A stretch of DNA of 6,380 bases from Candidatus Competibacteraceae bacterium (lineage in GTDB: Bacteria; Pseudomonadota; Gammaproteobacteria; Competibacterales; Competibacteraceae). The stretch spans positions 1 to 6,380 of the forward strand of contig SKOM01000147.1 in NCBI GenBank assembly GCA_007120095.1, written 5' to 3'. Below the pieces are notes generated by a model, which made no database searches, had not been told where the DNA came from, and saw only the letters and a list, made by a program, of their open reading frames with translations. A program made the position numbers and the translations under genes. Positions 6,130-6,380 of the stretch are shown here, in pieces (position 1 is the stretch's first letter; each line of letters starts with the position of its first letter).

Positions 6130-6137
6130 CTACAGGT

Positions 6138-6332
6138 TCAGTGCGTCTGATTCGATCGCAGCGTCTTGACTTCGGTCAGGGTGAGTCCCGTCACCTGGGC
6201 AATCTGCTCATCGGTGAGCATACCGAGTGTGAGCAGGTTAATCGCCGTCTGACGCTGAGTATCCTGCCGACCCTCCTGCCGCCCTTTCTGGCGCTCCTGC
6301 TCGACCCACTGTTCAAGATTCTCTGCTAACAT
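6138..6332 (-). CDS. predicted intragenic short Rpn product (RpnS-like), 64 aa
   Basis: Within the Rpn frame an ATG at 6332-6330 is preceded, eight bases upstream, by a perfect GGAGG. Translation from it gives a 64-residue protein consisting of only the helical C-terminal tail (MLAENLEQWVEQE to the stop). In E. coli rpn genes, independently translated C-terminal short forms (RpnS) have been described that bind and block the toxic full-length nuclease. The position and strength of the site here fit that arrangement. That the short form is made in this organism is an inference. Some Rpn homologs have conserved residues at this place for protein reasons, so the GGAGG (encoding part of Val-Val-Glu-Asp) could also be coincidence. 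Confidence 0.55.
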   Translation of the reverse strand: MLAENLEQWVEQERQKGRQEGRQDTQRQTAINLLTLGMLTDEQIAQVTGLTLTEVKTLRSNQTH

Positions 6333-6380
6333 CGCTTTGTCCTCCACCACACTGTTGATCGGATCGACATTCACCTCGGC
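6138..6380 (-). CDS. Rpn-family (YhgA-like, PD-(D/E)XK) recombination-promoting nuclease, C-terminal tail, 5' truncated
   Basis: The frame is open to the right edge of the window (preceded by codons for Ala-Glu), so only the last 80 residues are seen and the nuclease domain lies outside. The visible part matches the C-terminus usual in Rpn/PDDEXK_2 proteins: an acidic helix MLAENLEQWVEQE, a charged glutamine/arginine/glycine repeat (RQKGRQEGRQDTQRQ) of coiled-coil character, and a final helical module TAINLLTLGMLTDEQIAQVT followed by GLTLTEVKTL, which resembles a small helix-turn-helix. Rpn proteins are DNA endonucleases that raise recombination, and in E. coli they act in phage defence. The stop is TGA 6140-6138. 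The gene is convergent with the permease, with a stem-loop repeat between them. Confidence 0.85.
   Translation of the reverse strand, partial: AEVNVDPINSVVEDKAMLAENLEQWVEQERQKGRQEGRQDTQRQTAINLLTLGMLTDEQIAQVTGLTLTEVKTLRSNQTH
6341..6345 (-). promoter_or_regulatory. internal Shine-Dalgarno within the Rpn gene
   Basis: GGAGG on the minus strand with optimal eight-base spacing to the in-frame ATG at 6332. It is as strong as the sites before the SDR and zeta-like genes. Confidence 0.6.

Overview
The window looks like a gammaproteobacterial chromosome segment. Support for this comes from an RsmC/RlmG-type rRNA methyltransferase, a proteobacterial-style TauE/SafE permease, an Rpn-family nuclease tail, and dispersed GC-rich palindromes of the kind common in environmental sulfur-oxidising and related lineages. 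The last point is an impression only; no rRNA or tRNA is present to fix the taxonomy. TAA, TAG and TGA are all used as stops, so the genetic code is standard.

Layout, left to right. (1) The plus strand carries the C-terminal part of a SNF2-family helicase (cut by the left edge). After 29 bases comes a SWIM zinc-finger protein with an added C-terminal XRE-like helix-turn-helix; the two form a likely operon. (2) Convergent to them, a minus-strand cluster reads, in transcription order: an SDR oxidoreductase (3785 to 3042), a possible 29-codon bridging ORF, a zeta-toxin-fold P-loop kinase (2965 to 2381), and a 68-aa partner (2384 to 2178) joined to the kinase by an ATGA overlap. The last two look like a toxin-antitoxin-type pair. 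A good sigma70 -10 box (TATAAT) lies upstream of the SDR gene. (3) Divergent from the SDR gene, the plus strand carries an RsmC/RlmG-like methyltransferase whose stop codon lies in a perfect 30-bp palindrome, followed by a second, degenerate palindrome. (4) Next is a TauE/SafE-family membrane permease interrupted by a single in-frame TGA at 5710; both sides are in the same frame. (5) A short region holds a small unexplained reading frame and a stem-loop repeat. (6) On the minus strand, the C-terminal tail of an Rpn (PD-(D/E)XK, YhgA-like) protein runs off the right edge.

Most interesting points: the Rpn tail has a perfect GGAGG eight bases before an internal ATG, which predicts a separately made 64-aa C-terminal protein, as described for the intragenic antitoxins of E. 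coli Rpn proteins. The other points are the zeta-kinase/small-partner pair, the SWIM-HTH fusion beside SNF2, and the nonsense codon in the permease. Three modules with links to genome defence or selfish stability (SNF2/SWIM, zeta pair, Rpn) sit within about 6.4 kb, interleaved with housekeeping-type genes and palindromic repeats. That pattern fits a patchwork accessory region more than a single defence operon.
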